DNA from: Psychrobacter glacincola
GTDB taxonomy: Bacteria > Pseudomonadota > Gammaproteobacteria > Pseudomonadales > Moraxellaceae
Direction: 5' to 3'
Assembly: GCF_904846215.1 (NCBI RefSeq)
Contig: NZ_CAJGZK010000011.1
Location: forward strand, 30,688 to 94,687
DNA: 64,000 nucleotides
In this document: positions 18,195-27,857 of the stretch, one piece after another
Layout of the letters: each line of letters begins with the position of its first letter
Numbering within the stretch: position 1 is the first letter of the stretch
Made by a program: the position numbers and the translations under genes
Notes under the pieces: model-generated
Databases searched by the model: none
Told to the model about the DNA's origin: nothing
What the model saw: the letters and a program-made list of their open reading frames with translations, nothing else

Positions 18195-18752
18195 CTAAAT
18201 AGTCTCTTTAACATTATCAATGATGATATTGGCATGAGGATTGGCCAAAATATCGGTATTCACCTCATCACATTCGACACGGTAAATAGTATTTGCACCG
18301 CGATAAATGTAGGATAAATACTCACTATCCAGTAGCGGATCGATATTGGCGTAGACAGGCTTGACATGAGCCAGCACCAGCACTCTATCAGGGCGACCAA
18401 TGACTGCATCGACATTGTCAGGATCTATAGAGAAAAACTGTGGTATGTCGCTATTCTCAATCACCTCTAACGGCTCAGCATCATCCCAAACACGCCCGCT
18501 ACTTGCCGGCTCTTTCATCTGCATGACCCACGCGCCGCCCTGTTGACTGACTTTTATTTGCGCAGGCTCATCATGACTGACGGTGTAGCAGCCTTCAAAG
18601 ACAGACAGGTCTGCTACCGTCTCAACCTTTTTGGTATCAGCTTGAGTATTGCTATCATTACAAGCACTCAAAAACAGCATGCTGCTCGCCGCCAGCGCAA
18701 TCATCAAGTGGCTAAAATTTTTAGAAGAGGGTTTTGAGCGTAAGGACATCAT
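18195..18752 (-). CDS. Putative lipoprotein of unknown function
   Basis: 185 aa from the second in-frame ATG, which has AGGA seven bases upstream; an ATG five codons earlier is weaker. The N-terminus MMSLRSK ... IALAASSMLFLSAC is a lipoprotein signal with the lipid-carrying Cys at about residue 31. The mature part starts acidic/polar (NDSNTQADTK), has FEGCYTVSHDEPAQIKVS, and contains no domain I can name. Next residue after Cys is Asn, not Asp, suggesting outer-membrane sorting. Probably an envelope protein; no function proposed. Confidence 0.75.
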   Translation of the reverse strand: MMSLRSKPSSKNFSHLMIALAASSMLFLSACNDSNTQADTKKVETVADLSVFEGCYTVSHDEPAQIKVSQQGGAWVMQMKEPASSGRVWDDAEPLEVIENSDIPQFFSIDPDNVDAVIGRPDRVLVLAHVKPVYANIDPLLDSEYLSYIYRGANTIYRVECDEVNTDILANPHANIIIDNVKETI

Positions 18753-19029
18753 AGTGTGATCCTGCATTCGAGCATTAAAAGCATGGGTTAAGCAAATTTA
18801 GTCAATATCTTGATAGACATATCCTCACAACCGCCCTATTTTAACAGAAAACGACAAGCTTGCTATCTAGGATATCTGTTTTTGGGTTTTTGTACAGGCC
18901 GATTGCCCCTATTAATGCTAGATTTGTTATACTCAATCTCAGCATAGGCAGGTCGAGTTATTTCCCAAAACTTGAGTGAAATCGATTTGCCATACCCTGT
19001 ATTTATTATTCATTAGGTCAGCAATCTTT

Positions 19030-20718
19030 ATGTCAGACAATCGCAGCGCAGTCCAGCCATTTAATGCGAACAACGCCATAAACCCATTGGCAGCCAAAGC
19101 AGATACCACGGTTGCTTACACAGACGGCGCTTGTAAAGGCAATCCTGGTGCTGGCGGCTGGGGCGCGCATCTGATATTTAGTGATGGACGCACGCAGGAT
19201 GTGTATGGCGGCGATAAAGAAACAACCAATAATCGTATGGAGCTGATGGGTGCGATACAAGCATTGACGCACAGCTCGCATGAGCAAAAACTCGAGATTT
19301 GGACAGATTCAAGCTATGTCAAAAAAGGCATCACTGAATGGATTGAAGGATGGAAAAAACGCGCTTGGAAAACGGCGAATAAAAAACCCGTCGCCAATCA
19401 AGACCTTTGGCAGCGACTCGATGAGCTCTGTCAGCAACGCGATGTTGACTGGCATTGGGTTAAAGGTCATGCTGGACATGCGGGTAATGAAAAAGCAGAT
19501 GAGCTGGCGAACTTAGGTGTAACCTCACGTAGTGAAGCGCTAATAATAGACGCTCAAGATAATACTAAAAAAAAAGAGCAATTAACGGCTGATAAAAAGC
19601 CCTCGAGTAGTGATGACTGGCTGAATTTTGATCCATTAGGTTTTGATATGATGGATGATGAGCCTGAGGAAGAAGCTGACCAAGAGCTTGATAAAACCCA
19701 ATTAGATGAAAAAGTATTAGAAAACCGTATGTCATATGACCATCATATTGATAAAAGCGATATTGATGCTTTAGTAAATAACAACGATATAATAGACACA
19801 AGTTATGCTCAGGTTACTGCTCGCAACCCAACATCTAATACAGATATACCGGAAGTCCAGACCTTTATGACTGATACCACGATGAATCCCAATATGTCCG
19901 ACATAGACACCAATCTAGCAGTCAGTAAAGCAGCTGACAGAGCAACAGAAACGCCAAAGTTCGATGGTGATACCAGCCGTGCCAATCCATATTTTGTACC
20001 GCTGCTACCCAAGCCCATTCATCGTCATGAGTCTGATCGTCAGCTCATTATGGACACTGAGACCACAGGTCTTGATCCGCTAAAAGGCGATCGCATTATC
20101 GAAGTCGGTATTGTAGAGATGATCGGACGTAAATTCACTGGTGAAAAGCTCCACGTCTATATCAACCCACAGCGCGGTATGGATGAGGAAGTCATTCGTA
20201 TTCACGGTATCTCTGAAGCGTTTTTAACGGACAAGCCAACCTTTGATCAAGTCGCGCAGTCTCTCTATGATTTTATGGATGGTGCAGAAGTCATCGCTCA
20301 TAATGCCTCGTTTGATATGAACTTCTTAAATATGGAGTTTGCCAAGGTTGGGATGCATGATTTTGCTGAGCGGGTAAAAGTGACCGACTCGCTGGTCATG
20401 GCAAAGCAGCAGTATCCGGGACAAAAAAACACCTTAGACGCTCTCGTACGTCGCCTAGCTGTTGGTAAGCAAGACCGTACCTTTCACGGGGCATTACTAG
20501 ATTCAGAGATTTTAGCAGAAGTGTATCTGGCGATGACCGGCGGACAAGTGACACTGGGGATTGAGGATGACACACAAGCTGATGGTGGACACACAGCCCA
20601 TGCTAGCTTTGCCAGTTTAGCGGCTTTATTACTTGAGTCGAGTACTGATGAGCGCGCCAACCAAAGCTGGTATACGTCGCTTGCAGACGACTATCCTGAG
20701 CTAAAAGCCAAAATGTAA
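19030..20718 (+). CDS. rnhA-dnaQ: RNase HI fused to DNA polymerase III epsilon (DnaQ)
   Basis: 562-aa fusion. Residues 25-165 are RNase HI with all four catalytic acids: D32 (YTDGAC), E71 (NRMEL), D93 (WTDSSY), D157 (EKADEL), plus H147 of the loop. Residues 165-330 are an acidic, low-complexity linker. Residues 335-515 are the DEDDh proofreading exonuclease: D342 and E344 (DTETTGLD), D429 (HNASFD), H486 and D491 (HGALLDSE). The first ATG is 19030; a GTG at 18976 adds an unlikely extension. In E. coli these are two divergent neighbouring genes. Both active sites look intact, so it should both remove RNA from hybrids and proofread replication. Confidence 0.95.
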   Translation: MSDNRSAVQPFNANNAINPLAAKADTTVAYTDGACKGNPGAGGWGAHLIFSDGRTQDVYGGDKETTNNRMELMGAIQALTHSSHEQKLEIWTDSSYVKKGITEWIEGWKKRAWKTANKKPVANQDLWQRLDELCQQRDVDWHWVKGHAGHAGNEKADELANLGVTSRSEALIIDAQDNTKKKEQLTADKKPSSSDDWLNFDPLGFDMMDDEPEEEADQELDKTQLDEKVLENRMSYDHHIDKSDIDALVNNNDIIDTSYAQVTARNPTSNTDIPEVQTFMTDTTMNPNMSDIDTNLAVSKAADRATETPKFDGDTSRANPYFVPLLPKPIHRHESDRQLIMDTETTGLDPLKGDRIIEVGIVEMIGRKFTGEKLHVYINPQRGMDEEVIRIHGISEAFLTDKPTFDQVAQSLYDFMDGAEVIAHNASFDMNFLNMEFAKVGMHDFAERVKVTDSLVMAKQQYPGQKNTLDALVRRLAVGKQDRTFHGALLDSEILAEVYLAMTGGQVTLGIEDDTQADGGHTAHASFASLAALLLESSTDERANQSWYTSLADDYPELKAKM

Positions 20719-20798
20719 CAGTCATCAAAATCGCTTCTTATATTGGTTATTAGAGAATATAGTCTTGATTATTATAATGATAAAAAGTAAAACCTTAT

Positions 20799-20974
20799 CT
20801 AGGGCATGTCATCAATTAGCACACTTAATCATTTAGTGGTCTTAAAATGGCTAAATTTTACCAAACATCGTCAAATGACTGGTTAATATCTCGATATTAT
20901 CTGCGTTATTTTCCTTGTTTGACTGCAATTTATCTCATTTTAAGCCTCACAATCTAAATGATGACACGCCCTAG
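20799..20974. mobile_element. Putative MITE with CTAGGGC-type inverted ends
   Basis: About 176 bp without coding capacity. The ends CTAGGGCATGTCATCA and TGATGACACGCCCTAG are inverted repeats matching at 15 of 16 positions. CTAG at both extremes may be the target duplication, as for some IS5-group elements. The inside is AT-rich with no hairpin core like the other repeats. It lies between rnhA-dnaQ and fimL. Confidence 0.65.
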
Positions 20975-21025
20975 CGCTATTTTTTAATTTACCGTCTAAC
21001 TATTTGCCATTTTCGTCAGTATCTT

Positions 21026-22723
21026 ATGGAAAAAATAATTATGAATCACTCTACGCAAATCAAATTGACCGCGCCAACGCTTAGTGTTACTGACTTCAAT
21101 TTGCCATCGCTGCACTTATTGCACGATGAGGTCAATGTCATACTCAAAGATACTGAGATTCATTTGAGCGAATTTAATGACGACAATAGCCAAGCGCCAT
21201 TATTATTAGACTCTATTATTGTATTAAAACAGCTTTCTTGCATTTTTGAGCTGATATCTTTGGTGGGTGCAGAGGCACTCAATAATGCGATTGTACACGG
21301 TTTACAGGAGCTTTATGACAGTGGCGACAATAGTGATATTGACTTAATCATGGATCTGTCCGAAGCGATCATGACGCTTGATCGTTATGTTGAGTTTGTG
21401 CTGTTGACTGAATCGGTAGAGCCTACTTTATTACTGCCTATTATTAATAAGCTCAATGCTCATAGCCAAATAGCGCCTATTGCTGCTGATTATTTTTCTG
21501 CTTTTGGTAACAGTAGTGTCATTATCGCCAATCCTGAAAATAATTTTCAGCCGCTAAAGGAGCTTGACCTTGATCAAGAGTTATTGACCTATGCTTATCG
21601 TAGTGGGCTTGGCGTCGCTTTGATCAATCAGGACGGCAATATTAATCAAGATGCGCAGCAAAAATTGGATGCCATGGCAGCCGCCTGTGCTTTGATAGCG
21701 GCAAATACCAGCAGTCTATTTTGGCAAGCCGCATCGGCAGCAGTCACTGATATCGCCGCCATCCTGCCGCTTAATGTCAGTCAAAAACACACGCTTATTT
21801 ATGTCGAACAGCAGTTCCAAAGCTATCTGCCTGTCATGGATACGCGTTTTGCTAATTTGGTCAGCTTTGCCGGACAACGTGATACTGAGGCGGCGAAAAC
21901 ACTGCGTGAGCAATATGCCGCCAACCGGTTAGAAGACCCACAACGTCAGCAGATGGAGCACTTCTTGTTTGGTCCAAACCGTGAGCTGACGGATACTTTG
22001 AATAGCATTATCCAGAACCAAATCAACACGATCAAAGAAAATGTCGACAGCTATGCCCGTGGAGACTCAATCAATCCAGTCGACATGCAAACCTCGCAAA
22101 TTGTTGAAGAATTGACCACTTTAAGCTCTTCCTTACGTCTGCTCGGTCTATCTAATGCCGCCAATAGCCTGATTAATGCGGCAGAAGCGGTCAGCACATG
22201 GCGCTCGCCTACTTCAGAAGATTTTGATCATTTATTACTCGCACTCATGCATGCAGAAAACGCCACTATCGCCATGGCTGAGATGCATACTCCGGGTGCA
22301 ATTTATCTGCCGTTGAACAATCCGCATATCTCATTACATCAGCTCAATACCGCTTATGATACCTTGATAGAAGAGAGTCGTACGGCGATTGCCAGCGCTG
22401 AACAAGCGATCAATGACTACATAGCCGAGCCTGAGCGCGATATTCTTAATATTCAAAACATCCCTGAAATGCTGCGTCAAGTGAGCGGTGCGGTGCGCTT
22501 CTTACAATTGCCAACGCCTGCCAGTATGCTCAGTCAACTGGCAAATTATTTGCAGCAGCGTATCAACAGTGGTAGCCGTATAGATGATGGCACCTTGGCT
22601 TATATCGCCGATGTGATGATGGCAGTAGACCATCATCTAGATGGTTTTGAAAATAATCGCCCTGTCAGCAAACAAGCATTGGATGTTGGGCAACATAGCT
22701 TAAGCCAATTGCTTGCCGCGTAA
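21026..22723 (+). CDS. fimL: FimL-like pilus/cAMP regulatory protein
   Basis: 565 aa, all-helical, resembling Pseudomonas FimL and the N-terminus of ChpA: degenerate HPt-like bundles without the phosphorylatable histidine. Matching segments are LVGAEALNNAI early on, and near the C-terminus ARIVV-like LIEESRTAIASAEQAINDYI followed by NIPEMLRQVSGAVRFLQL. FimL acts with the Pil-Chp chemosensory system and CyaB to set cAMP levels and twitching motility. Alternative start at 21041 (MNHSTQ). No signal peptide or membrane segment. Pil genes are not nearby. Moderately strong identification from alignment by memory. Confidence 0.72.
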   Translation: MEKIIMNHSTQIKLTAPTLSVTDFNLPSLHLLHDEVNVILKDTEIHLSEFNDDNSQAPLLLDSIIVLKQLSCIFELISLVGAEALNNAIVHGLQELYDSGDNSDIDLIMDLSEAIMTLDRYVEFVLLTESVEPTLLLPIINKLNAHSQIAPIAADYFSAFGNSSVIIANPENNFQPLKELDLDQELLTYAYRSGLGVALINQDGNINQDAQQKLDAMAAACALIAANTSSLFWQAASAAVTDIAAILPLNVSQKHTLIYVEQQFQSYLPVMDTRFANLVSFAGQRDTEAAKTLREQYAANRLEDPQRQQMEHFLFGPNRELTDTLNSIIQNQINTIKENVDSYARGDSINPVDMQTSQIVEELTTLSSSLRLLGLSNAANSLINAAEAVSTWRSPTSEDFDHLLLALMHAENATIAMAEMHTPGAIYLPLNNPHISLHQLNTAYDTLIEESRTAIASAEQAINDYIAEPERDILNIQNIPEMLRQVSGAVRFLQLPTPASMLSQLANYLQQRINSGSRIDDGTLAYIADVMMAVDHHLDGFENNRPVSKQALDVGQHSLSQLLAA

Positions 22724-22744
22724 TCCTTTATTTAAATATCTATA

Positions 22745-22786
22745 CAGAGACAAGCCCATATCGGCACTGATATGCGCTTGTCTCTG
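22745..22786 (+). promoter_or_regulatory. Long hairpin between fimL and nudC
   Basis: CAGAGACAAGC pairs exactly with GCTTGTCTCTG; inside it CATATC pairs with GATATG, giving a near-continuous stem of about 17 bp with a short loop. It is followed by GAACGTTTGG, not a T run, and the nudC ATG is only 18 bases away. This could be a weak terminator or a translational control structure. Confidence 0.6.
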
Positions 22787-22803
22787 AACGTTTGGAAACC
22801 TAC

Positions 22804-23778
22804 ATGATGACCTGCGCCTTTGTCCTTTCTGATGAAACCATCCTATGTCGTCAAACGCCTAATGGCTGGTGGCCTTTACAGGTTGAGCTAGCACACTCTG
22901 ATGTCAGTAGCGAGCAAGCTTATCAATTGGGACAAGTCACATTATTTGAAAGTTTAGCGCTGCCGAGTGATGTCAATGATGCAAATAACGCCAATGCCGT
23001 CACTGTACAAGCAAGCATCGCCATCACTGACGATTATGCAATAGCACGTCATATTACTTTGCCTAGCATTTTAGACAGTTGTGATTTAGAAAATAGCGGC
23101 ATAAATAATGGTAATGTCGAGTACAGTATTAACGCTTTTATAGCTTATCGGCAGCTTATCACGCAGCTACCCATAGCATTAGCGGCTCAGCTTAGCCAAG
23201 CCATACAACTACTTCGTTGGCAAGCGGATACACGGTTTTGTAGTCGCTGCGCAGCACCTACTGTAGCTGCCAAATGCGGTGAGCGGGCTATGATTTGCGA
23301 CGTTTGCCAATTGCGTCAGTATCCACGTGTACAGCCTTGCGTCATTACCGCCATTACTCGACCAAACCCACAATCTGGTGAAATGCAAATTTTATTGGCA
23401 CATCATCACCGGCACGGGCAACAAAAAACAGCACCTCATTTATTACAGTCGTCCCAACCGTTACTATACGGTTTGATTGCAGGCTTTGTAGAAGTGGGCG
23501 AAAGCTTAGAGCATGCGGTGGTACGTGAGGTGGCAGAAGAGGTAGGGCTTAGCTTGTCTGATATCCACTATGTCAGCAGTCAACCATGGCCGTTTCCGTC
23601 TAATTTGATGCTTGGTTTTCGAGCATCGTATGCGGGTGGTGACATTGTCCTACAAGAAGATGAGCTATCACATGCCGACTTTTTTGATCTCTCAAAGCTA
23701 CCAAGAATACCTTTTAAGGGTAGCATTGCTTACGAGCTGATTGCGCAAATTGCCAATGAGCAAGGTATCTCGCTTTAA
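22804..23778 (+). CDS. nudC: NAD(+) diphosphatase / RNA decapping Nudix hydrolase
   Basis: 324 aa. The four-cysteine zinc ribbon CSRCAAP ... CDVCQLRQYPRVQPCVI lies mid-protein. The Nudix box follows, GFVEVGESLEHAVVREVAEEVGL, then the NudC signature SQPWPFPSNLMLGF. NudC splits NAD(H) into NMN and AMP and removes NAD caps from RNA. The N-terminal domain is longer and more variable than in E. coli (257 aa), common outside enterics. ATG at 22804 or the next codon 22807; an upstream TTG is not needed. The AUG sits close to a long hairpin. Confidence 0.93.
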   Translation: MMTCAFVLSDETILCRQTPNGWWPLQVELAHSDVSSEQAYQLGQVTLFESLALPSDVNDANNANAVTVQASIAITDDYAIARHITLPSILDSCDLENSGINNGNVEYSINAFIAYRQLITQLPIALAAQLSQAIQLLRWQADTRFCSRCAAPTVAAKCGERAMICDVCQLRQYPRVQPCVITAITRPNPQSGEMQILLAHHHRHGQQKTAPHLLQSSQPLLYGLIAGFVEVGESLEHAVVREVAEEVGLSLSDIHYVSSQPWPFPSNLMLGFRASYAGGDIVLQEDELSHADFFDLSKLPRIPFKGSIAYELIAQIANEQGISL

Positions 23779-23886
23779 TCTATAATATCAACGCATCATT
23801 TAGCATTTATCAACATTGCCATTATTCTAATATTAGTACTCAGAGCACTTAAAGCTTTTAGCACTGATATTAAGGTTTTAAAGCAC

Positions 23887-24729
23887 ATGCAAAGCACCAC
23901 TAGTAAAAATAGCAGTCACATCCGTCTAACCAATTTGCCAATCTTATTCGATTCGCTGAATATAGAAACTTTGCCTGCTGATGTTCAGGCAAATATTATG
24001 CGTATTGATGCTTGTCTACCACAAACGCAGTGCGGTCTTTGTAATCATGCAGATGGTTGCCTACCCTATGCAGTCGCTATCGTGCTAGAGGGTGAACCAC
24101 ATAACAAATGTGTACCGGGTGGTCAACCAGTGACTGATGCTATTGCGCAGATTATCAATGCTGATACGCCCATACTAAACGCTGAATCTTCAAAATGGCC
24201 GCTAGATATCACTTCTCAGCGTCCAGTTGAAGTACGCGCCGTCATCCGTGAAGATGATTGTATCGGCTGTACCAAGTGCATTCCCGCTTGTCCAGTCGAT
24301 GCCATCGTTGGTACTGGCAAGCATATGCATACTATTTTTACAGATTTGTGCACCGGTTGTGAGCTGTGTATCGCGCCCTGCCCTGTCGATTGCATCGATT
24401 TGGTCACAGTTGAGCGCACGCTGTCGATACCTGAGCGCACGCTTGAGCAGGATGATTTAAGGCAGCGCTATCATACTCATTTGAATCGTGTCAGCGAACA
24501 ACTTGCAGATAGCAGCAATAGCAGACCCGTGGTCAGCATGGTAGAAGCAAAGCTGAATAATGCGGCCAGTCAATCGTTGAACATCAGCGAAGCACAAGCA
24601 AAAAACACCATTGCTGCTGCTAAGCTTCGCAGCAAAATTAAAAAACTGGAAAAGCAGCTTAGTATGCGTCCAAATGAGAACAAAAAAGCAGAGCTTGACG
24701 CATTGCAATCAGAGCTTTCACAAATTTAA
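23887..24729 (+). CDS. rnfB: RnfB/RsxB-like ferredoxin-type iron-sulfur protein
   Basis: 280 aa. The Fes-type 4Fe-4S domain has C49, C52, C58 and C75 (CGLCNHADGC ... KC). Two ferredoxin clusters follow: C125-x2-C128-x2-C131-x3-C135 (CIGCTKCIPACP) and C155-x2-C158-x2-C161-x3-C165 (CTGCELCIAPCP). The N-terminus is polar (MQSTTSKNSSHIRL) and lacks the membrane anchor of enterobacterial RnfB. The C-terminus ends in a charged coiled-coil-like helix (KIKKLEKQLSM). It sits 41 bases before nth, the gene that follows the rnf operon in E. coli, yet no other rnf gene is present here. Confidence 0.85.
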   Translation: MQSTTSKNSSHIRLTNLPILFDSLNIETLPADVQANIMRIDACLPQTQCGLCNHADGCLPYAVAIVLEGEPHNKCVPGGQPVTDAIAQIINADTPILNAESSKWPLDITSQRPVEVRAVIREDDCIGCTKCIPACPVDAIVGTGKHMHTIFTDLCTGCELCIAPCPVDCIDLVTVERTLSIPERTLEQDDLRQRYHTHLNRVSEQLADSSNSRPVVSMVEAKLNNAASQSLNISEAQAKNTIAAAKLRSKIKKLEKQLSMRPNENKKAELDALQSELSQI

Positions 24730-24770
24730 TAGTAGATAAAATAATAGCGAATAACGATAGCAAAAACACT

Positions 24771-25466
24771 ATGAGTAAAACCGTCAAACACAAAACTGCT
24801 GATACCCCACCATCGAGGCGCATGCCCAATCGTGACGTACGTCCGTTTTTTGAAAAGTTGGCAGCGACGATTGACGAGCCAGTTACTGAGCTAAACTATG
24901 GCAGCAATTTTGAGCTGCTCATCGCAGTGATTTTATCGGCACAGGCAACCGATGTGAGCGTCAATATTGCCACTCGCAAGTTATATCCGTTGGCGAACAC
25001 GCCTGAGTCCATTTTGGCATTGGGTGAAGAAGGACTTAAAGCGTATATTAAAAATATTGGCTTATTTAATGCAAAAGCCAAAAACGTGATTAAAACCTGC
25101 CATGATTTGATTGAAAAATTTGATAGTACCGTCCCTGACAATCGCAAAGACTTGGAATCGCTGGCTGGTGTTGGGCGCAAGACCGCAAACGTGGTCTTAA
25201 ATACCGCCTTTGGACAGCCAACCATGGCAGTCGATACTCATATTTTTCGCGTTGGTAATCGGACAGGGCTTGCGACTGGCAAGAACGTATTAATCGTTGA
25301 GCAAAAACTGGTCGAGCGTATTCCAGATGACTTTATCGTTGATGCGCATCACTATCTGATTTTGCATGGGCGCTATACTTGTCAAGCACGCACGCCAAAA
25401 TGCGGCGCCTGTCCTGTCTATGACGAATGTATGTTTAAGGATAAAGCGGCGTTTTTAGAAGTATAA
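24771..25466 (+). CDS. nth: Endonuclease III (DNA glycosylase/AP lyase)
   Basis: 231 aa base-excision repair enzyme for oxidised pyrimidines. The helix-hairpin-helix LAGVGRKTANVVL carries the Schiff-base lysine K137, and VDTHIFR carries the catalytic D155. The 4Fe-4S loop cysteines are C204, C211, C214 and C220, spaced C-x6-C-x2-C-x5-C as in E. coli Nth. The first 20 residues are a basic extension (MSKTVKHKTADTPPSRRMPN). It lies directly behind the rnfB-like gene, probably co-transcribed, and before a frameshifted phosphatase-like gene. Confidence 0.95.
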   Translation: MSKTVKHKTADTPPSRRMPNRDVRPFFEKLAATIDEPVTELNYGSNFELLIAVILSAQATDVSVNIATRKLYPLANTPESILALGEEGLKAYIKNIGLFNAKAKNVIKTCHDLIEKFDSTVPDNRKDLESLAGVGRKTANVVLNTAFGQPTMAVDTHIFRVGNRTGLATGKNVLIVEQKLVERIPDDFIVDAHHYLILHGRYTCQARTPKCGACPVYDECMFKDKAAFLEV

Positions 25467-25490
25467 ATAAACTTTATAATGAAGGCTTTA

Positions 25491-25824
25491 ATGAATCTAT
25501 TGTTTGTTTGCAGCAAAAATCAATGGCGTAGTCCAACTGCTGAAAGAATCTACCAAGACCCTCCTAATTTAAATGTTTGGTCAGATTGATTCAGACTTAT
25601 CAGCTCGTAAACTGATAAATTCGATAGATATTCATTGGTCAGACATCATATTTGTGATGGAAGATAAGCATAAAAGTTATATCACTGACCATTTTCGCGA
25701 CCAAATTAATAATAAAAGGCTGATTGTTCTAGACATTCCTGACGAATACCAATATATGGATGACGAATTAATTAAATGGTTAACAGAATCAGTAAACGCT
25801 TATTTGCTTCAATATATGAGATAA
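25491..25824 (+). pseudogene. Low-molecular-weight tyrosine phosphatase-like protein, frameshifted
   Basis: The first 32 codons read MNLLFVCSKNQWRSPTAER, the N-terminus of small LMW-PTP-like proteins, and hit TGA at 25587. The rest is in the +1 frame (from about 25573), reading DSDLSARKLINSIDI ... DIIFVMEDKHK ... LDIPDEYQYMDDELI, which completes the family's usual 105-110 aa. One or two bases appear lost or gained near 25585. A GAAGG ribosome site precedes the start. The active-site loop is C-S-K-N-Q-W-R-S, itself a variant of the CxxxxxR(S/T) phosphatase loop. Sequencing error is an alternative to true decay. Confidence 0.8.
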
Positions 25825-26018
25825 AACCATAATACGCCTCATTCTTTTTGGCCAGTTGCTACCCAGTATCTCTTCATTAATATCAACAGCTAGAGTTTTA
25901 CCTCAATTCACGTTAAAATGTCATAATTTTTTGATTCAATTTTGCCCCTTATTTTCCGTTAACATTTAATAATGACTGAGTTTATAGATTACAGTCCTTG
26001 CAACTAAGCGATCCTATT

Positions 26019-27185
26019 ATGCGCGAATATAACTTATTTACCTCAGAATCTGTGAGCGAAGGTCATCCTGATAAAATGGCTGACCAAATCTCAGATGCCA
26101 TCCTTGATGCTATTTTGCGTGAAGACATTCATGCGCGTGTGGCGTGTGAGACACTAGTCAAAACTGGCGCCGTCGTATTGGCTGGTGAAATCACAACGAC
26201 CGCCAATATCGATTTTGAACGTATCGTTCGTGATACGGTCAACGGTATCGGCTATCATCATTCAGACTTAGGGTTTGATGGCGAGACTTGCGCTGTGATT
26301 AATATGCTTGGCAAGCAATCTCCTGAGATTGCTCAAGGTGTCGATCGCAGCGACCCTGAAGAGCAAGGTGCAGGCGACCAAGGCTTAATGTTTGGTTATG
26401 CCAGTAATGAGACTGAAGTATTAATGCCCGCGCCCATCGAATATGCTCACCGTCTCATGCAGCGCCAGTCAGAGCTGCGCCGTGCTGGCGAGCTACCATG
26501 GTTACGTCCAGATGCGAAAGCACAAGTGACTCTAAAATATGATGGCAATCGTCCTATTGCCATTGATGCGGTGGTGCTATCAACTCAGCACGATCCAAGC
26601 ATCTCACAAGCAGACCTGCAAGAAGCAATAATGGAATCTATTATTAAGCAAGTATTACCAGCGGATCTATTGCATGCTGGTACGCGCTATCATATCAATC
26701 CAACGGGTAAGTTCGTCATTGGTGGTCCAGTCGGTGATGCCGGTCTTACTGGTCGTAAGATTATCGTTGATACTTATGGCGGCATGGCGCGTCATGGCGG
26801 CGGTGCATTTAGTGGTAAAGACCCCTCAAAAGTAGATCGTAGTGCTGCTTACGCAGTACGTTATGTCGCCAAAAATCTGGTTGCCGCCGGTATTGCAGAT
26901 CGCTGTGAAGTACAAGTGAGCTATGCCATTGGCGTTGCTGAACCGACTTCTATTTCGATTAACACTTTTGGTACTAACAAAATCAGTAACGATGAAATCA
27001 TTCGCCTGATTCGTACGCATTTTGACCTACGCCCGTATGGTATCACTCGTATGCTGAATTTGTTGCAGCCGATGTATCAGCAAACGGCCAGTTTTGGACA
27101 CTTTGGTCGCCAAGGTTCTGAGACCGCCTTTACGTGGGAAAAAACAGACAAAGCTGACATTTTGAAAGCGGATGCTGGTTTATAG
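26019..27185 (+). CDS. metK: S-adenosylmethionine synthetase
   Basis: 388 aa from ATG 26019 ([27 protein letters not shown]). It joins methionine and ATP to make SAM in the cytoplasm. Family motifs: GHPDKMADQ near the N-terminus, the hexapeptide-type [12 protein letters not shown], and the P-loop-like [23 protein letters not shown] seven codons earlier is not needed. Its length matches the usual 380-390 aa. No SAM riboswitch was recognised upstream. It is followed by a DUF3144 gene, as a separate unit. Confidence 0.97.
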   Translation: MREYNLFTSESVSEGHPDKMADQISDAILDAILREDIHARVACETLVKTGAVVLAGEITTTANIDFERIVRDTVNGIGYHHSDLGFDGETCAVINMLGKQSPEIAQGVDRSDPEEQGAGDQGLMFGYASNETEVLMPAPIEYAHRLMQRQSELRRAGELPWLRPDAKAQVTLKYDGNRPIAIDAVVLSTQHDPSISQADLQEAIMESIIKQVLPADLLHAGTRYHINPTGKFVIGGPVGDAGLTGRKIIVDTYGGMARHGGGAFSGKDPSKVDRSAAYAVRYVAKNLVAAGIADRCEVQVSYAIGVAEPTSISINTFGTNKISNDEIIRLIRTHFDLRPYGITRMLNLLQPMYQQTASFGHFGRQGSETAFTWEKTDKADILKADAGL

Positions 27186-27281
27186 AATTTTTACTGAAAC
27201 CCTTTTTGTGCCTATTATCTTATCCAGTTATTAGACTGCTGTGATACATTTAAATTTACCAACCATTATTAGGAGTCGCTT

Positions 27282-27638
27282 ATGTCTCAAGAGAACGCTC
27301 AAAACAGTGAAATTGATGCAAGTCTTGAAATCACCCCTGAAATGCAATCATTTTATCAACGTGCCGATGCTATTATTGGCGTAGCAAACAGTCAACTGGG
27401 TCCTGAGGCTCATTCAGGTCAAGTAGGTGCGTCTTTATTGTACGCCGCCGCACGTTATAGCGCTTCAGTTGCTTCTATTGGCTTTGTGAAAGGCGATGAT
27501 TTTGCTAAAGAAAAAGACGATATCGTCGAGTTCTATGTCAAGCAATATCGCCAAATGCTAAGCGATAATTTGACTGATTATGCACAAAATTTTGATAAAT
27601 ATGTAGACCTGAATCAGGAAGGTAAAAACGCTGAATAG
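27282..27638 (+). CDS. DUF3144 family protein
   Basis: 118 aa, soluble, helical. The conserved core FYQRADAIIGVANSQL ... GASLLYAAARYSASVA ... YRQMLSDNLTDYAQNFDKY fits the small DUF3144 proteins of gammaproteobacteria, whose role is unknown. AGGAG lies about 7 bases before the ATG. It is followed by a terminator and flanked by metK, without a shared short spacing that would imply a functional link. Confidence 0.75.
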   Translation: MSQENAQNSEIDASLEITPEMQSFYQRADAIIGVANSQLGPEAHSGQVGASLLYAAARYSASVASIGFVKGDDFAKEKDDIVEFYVKQYRQMLSDNLTDYAQNFDKYVDLNQEGKNAE

Positions 27639-27668
27639 CAGCTATTTTTGACCTATAAAAAACACTGT

Positions 27669-27704
27669 AAAACCCAAGTTTTAATATAAGACTTGGGTTT
27701 TTTA
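27669..27704 (+). terminator. Terminator after the DUF3144 gene
   Basis: AAAACCCAAGT pairs with ACTTGGGTTTT over a short AT-rich loop, followed by TTTA. Confidence 0.85.
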
Positions 27705-27857
27705 TTGACGTTGATTCACTGAGTAGATGGTAGATGACTTTTTATAAATAGGCTACTATTGGCTTTAGGTCACTCGATGATCGATAGAGTTGAAAAGATT
27801 GAAACCAATGATCGATAATAGAAATTTATCGGATTACAACTATAAGGAGATATTATT

